Shown piece after piece: positions 5,231 through 7,580 of a stretch of 7,580 bases of DNA (the first letter of the stretch is position 1; every line of letters starts with the position of its first letter). The position numbers and the translations under genes are program-made. Origin of the DNA: JBOHER01 sp050701115. GTDB lineage: Bacteria > Actinomycetota > Actinomycetes > Mycobacteriales > Pseudonocardiaceae. The DNA lies in assembly GCA_050701115.1 (NCBI GenBank), contig JBOHER010000104.1, positions 1 through 7,580 on the forward strand, in the 5' to 3' direction. The notes under the pieces are model-generated. The model was not told the origin of the DNA. It was given only the letters and a program-made list of their open reading frames with translations, and did no database searches.

Positions 5231-7580
5231 CTACTGGCGAGCGCCCTTCTTCCGCTTGGACTGGGCCCGAGCGGCTGCCCGGCGCTCCCTGCGGGTGCCC
5301 GACCCGGCGACCGAGCCCGGCTGCTCTGCGCCATCGCCGCGTGAGCTCACCCCGCCACGCTCATCGGGCCCGCTGAACGTGAGACCGTCGTCCGCCCGGT
5401 GCGCACCCAGACCCTTGCCCCGCAAGGCGGGCGGCACAGAACGCTCGTCGGTGGTCTGCGGCTGCGGTGGAACCGGCTTGGCGTGCCTGCCACCAGCGCG
5501 CCCGGCAGGCACCCCGGGAACCTCGGTAACCTCTTCCGCGGCAACCTGATCCGGCTCAGCCTGTTCGACCTGCAGGTTGAACAGGAAGCCGACGGCCTCC
5601 TCCTTCAACGACTCCAGCATCTGGCCGAACATGTCGAAACCTTCACGCTGATACTCGATCAGCGGATCCCGCTGGGCCATCGCACGCAGGCCGATGCCCT
5701 CTTTGAGGTAGTCCATCTCGTAGAGGTGCTCGCGCCACTTGCGGTCCAGTACCGACAGCACCACCCGGCGCTCCAGCTCCCGCATCGCGCCCTCGCCGAC
5801 CTTGGCGTCGATCTCGGCTTCTCGCCGCTGGTAGGCGGCGTGCGCATCCGCGAGCAGCTCGTCCAGCAGGATGTCCGACGAGAGGTCGGGACGCCGGTCG
5901 TTGAGCTCCTCCCAGCTGACCGAGACCGGGTAGAGCTGCTTCAGCGCGGTCCAGAGCTTTTCCTGATCCCAGTCCTCGGAGTACCCGGTGCTGGTCTCCG
6001 CCTTGACGTAGGCGGTGGTCACATCGCGCAGCATGTGCTCGGTCTGCTCGCGCAGATCCTCGCCCTCGAGAACCCGGCGCCGCTCGGCGTAGATCACCTT
6101 GCGCTGCCGGTTCATCACCTCGTCGTACTTGAGGACGTTCTTACGGATCTCCATGTTCTGCTGCTCGACCTGGGTCTGCGCACTCTTGATCGCCTTGCTG
6201 ACCATCTTGTGCTCGATCGGTATATCGTCCGGCAGCCGCATGGTGGTCATCACCCGCTCGACCATCGCGGCGTTGAAGCGGCGCATGAGCTCGTCGCCGA
6301 GCGAGAGGTAGAACCGGGACTCACCAGGGTCGCCCTGGCGGCCGGAGCGCCCGCGCAGCTGATTGTCGATCCGCCGCGACTCGTGCCGCTCGGTGCCGAG
6401 CACGTACAGGCCGCCCGCCGCGATGACCTCCTCGGCCTCCGCCTTGCTGTCCGCGATGGCCTGCTCGTGCACCGCCGGCCAGGCAGCCTCGTACTCCTGG
6501 GAGTGCTCCACCGGATCGAGGCCCTGCTGACGCAGCAACTCGTCGGCGATGATGTCGGGGTTGCCGCCGAGCACGATGTCGGTACCACGACCCGCCATGT
6601 TGGTGGCCACGGTGACCGCGCCCTTACGACCGGCGCGGGCGATGATCAGCGCTTCCCGTTCGTGCTGCTTGGCGTTGAGCACCTCGTGCGGCACGTTGAG
6701 CTTGAGCAGCAGCTTGGACAGGTACTCCGAGCGCTCGACACTGGTGGTACCCACCAGGACCGGCTGACCCTTCTCGTAGCGCTCGGCGATGTCCTCGGCG
6801 ACCGCCTCGAACTTCGCCTGCTCGCTCTTGTAGATCAAGTCAGCCTGATCCGCCCGCACCATCGGACGGTTCGTCGGGATCGGCACCACACCGAGCTTGT
6901 AGGTCTGGTGGAACTCGGCCGCCTCGGTCTCGGCGGTACCGGTCATGCCCGCCAGCTTGTCGTAGAGCCGAAAGAAATTCTGCAGGGTGATGGTGGCCAG
7001 CGTCTGGTTCTCGGCCTTGATCTCGACGCCTTCCTTGGCCTCGATCGCCTGGTGCATGCCCTCGTTGTAGCGGCGCCCGGCCAGCACCCGGCCGGTGAAC
7101 TCGTCGACGATCAGCACGTCGCCGTTGCGGACGATGTAATCCTTGTCGCGCTTGTAGAGCTCCTTGACCTTGAGCGCATTGTTCAGATAGCCGACGAGCG
7201 GGGTGTTGGCCGCCTCGTAGAGGTTCTCGATGCCCAGTTGGTCCTCGATGAAGGCAACGCCTTCCTCGCTGACACCGACGGCGCGCTTGCGTTCGTCCAC
7301 CTCATAGTGCACGTCCCGCTTCATCAGCGGCACCAGCCGGGCGAACTCGGTGTACCAGCGCGAGGACTGGTCGGCCGGACCGGAAATGATCAATGGGGTC
7401 CTGGCCTCGTCAATGAGGATCGAGTCCACCTCGTCGACGATCGCGTAGTTATGACCGCGCTGCACGCACTCGTCGAGGCTCCACGCCATGTTGTCGCGCA
7501 GGTAGTCGAAGCCGAATTCGTTGTTGGTGCCGTAGGTGATGTCGGCGTGGTAGGCAACGCGGCGCTGCGCCGGGCTCATC
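5231..7580 (-). CDS. secA: preprotein translocase ATPase subunit SecA (SecA1), N-terminus outside the window
   Basis: SecA is the cytosolic ATPase that drives unfolded preproteins through SecYEG. The frame is open to the right edge, and 782 residues are visible counting from the Met at 7579. That Met is internal; the true start and the Walker A loop lie beyond base 7580. Visible parts: TYGTNNEFGFDYLRDNMA (15-32); Walker B/DEAD-like VDEVDSILIDEARTP (48-62); GMTGTAETEA (211-220); second nucleotide-binding domain with VGTTSVERSEYLS (276-288), NMAGRGTDIVLGG (327-339) and QLRGRSGRQGDPG (407-419); helical scaffold near 454-508; two-helix/wing region to about 672. The last 110 residues are a Pro/Gly/Arg-rich linker ending KRKKGARQ. 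The CxCx8CH-type zinc motif of proteobacterial SecA is absent, as is usual for actinobacterial SecA1. An accessory SecA2 is unlikely because the C-terminus is full length. Confidence 0.97.
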   Translation of the reverse strand, partial: MSPAQRRVAYHADITYGTNNEFGFDYLRDNMAWSLDECVQRGHNYAIVDEVDSILIDEARTPLIISGPADQSSRWYTEFARLVPLMKRDVHYEVDERKRAVGVSEEGVAFIEDQLGIENLYEAANTPLVGYLNNALKVKELYKRDKDYIVRNGDVLIVDEFTGRVLAGRRYNEGMHQAIEAKEGVEIKAENQTLATITLQNFFRLYDKLAGMTGTAETEAAEFHQTYKLGVVPIPTNRPMVRADQADLIYKSEQAKFEAVAEDIAERYEKGQPVLVGTTSVERSEYLSKLLLKLNVPHEVLNAKQHEREALIIARAGRKGAVTVATNMAGRGTDIVLGGNPDIIADELLRQQGLDPVEHSQEYEAAWPAVHEQAIADSKAEAEEVIAAGGLYVLGTERHESRRIDNQLRGRSGRQGDPGESRFYLSLGDELMRRFNAAMVERVMTTMRLPDDIPIEHKMVSKAIKSAQTQVEQQNMEIRKNVLKYDEVMNRQRKVIYAERRRVLEGEDLREQTEHMLRDVTTAYVKAETSTGYSEDWDQEKLWTALKQLYPVSVSWEELNDRRPDLSSDILLDELLADAHAAYQRREAEIDAKVGEGAMRELERRVVLSVLDRKWREHLYEMDYLKEGIGLRAMAQRDPLIEYQREGFDMFGQMLESLKEEAVGFLFNLQVEQAEPDQVAAEEVTEVPGVPAGRAGGRHAKPVPPQPQTTDERSVPPALRGKGLGAHRADDGLTFSGPDERGGVSSRGDGAEQPGSVAGSGTRRERRAAARAQSKRKKGARQ

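Noticed and set aside
1..7580. CRISPR arrays, tRNA/rRNA genes, insertion sequences and prophage genes
   Set aside because: I saw no spaced direct repeats, no cloverleaf-like element with a recognisable T-loop and no transposase or integrase reading frame. The window is almost completely filled by the six recognised genes.

Overview
This is a compact, GC-rich chromosomal segment with the gene content of a mycolic-acid actinomycete (order Mycobacteriales; Nocardia or Rhodococcus are the closest fits by impression). Four things point there: GTG starts and strong third-position G/C; a wax ester synthase/diacylglycerol acyltransferase (WS/DGAT) gene; a protein of the actinobacterial Rv3235 family beside secA; and a housekeeping SecA that ends in a basic tail with no zinc-binding motif. 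The genus is inferred from gene content and was not tested by a database search.

Layout, left to right. A near-perfect 48-bp inverted repeat fills the left edge (1-48). pruA, for L-glutamate gamma-semialdehyde (P5C) dehydrogenase, lies on the minus strand (80-1708) behind a 126-bp leader with a strong Shine-Dalgarno. Upstream of it, also on the minus strand, are a DUF6912-type hypothetical gene (1835-2347) and a WS/DGAT gene (2344-3750), which overlap by an ATGA and look translationally coupled. A SpoU/TrmH-type RNA methyltransferase (about 3786-4556, plus strand) diverges from the WS/DGAT gene across a very short gap. It is followed by a G-rich leader and a small Rv3235-family gene (4689-5228, plus strand). 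That gene runs tail-to-tail into secA (minus strand, 5231 to the right edge, N-terminus outside the window), with only 2 bp between the stop codons.

How the genes relate. pruA is the second step of proline catabolism. The WS/DGAT gene belongs to storage-lipid synthesis, the methyltransferase to rRNA or tRNA modification, and secA is the essential export motor. DUF6912 and the Rv3235 family have no known function. Apart from the WS/DGAT-DUF6912 pair, I see a conserved housekeeping neighbourhood and not a single pathway. No mobile element, CRISPR array, RNA gene or phage gene is visible, and there is no gene-free stretch over 300 bases. No clear new system is present. The points most worth checking are the non-canonical HQxxxDG active-site motif of the WS/DGAT protein, the 48-bp palindrome with an embedded TACAAT, and the tight convergent and divergent junctions.
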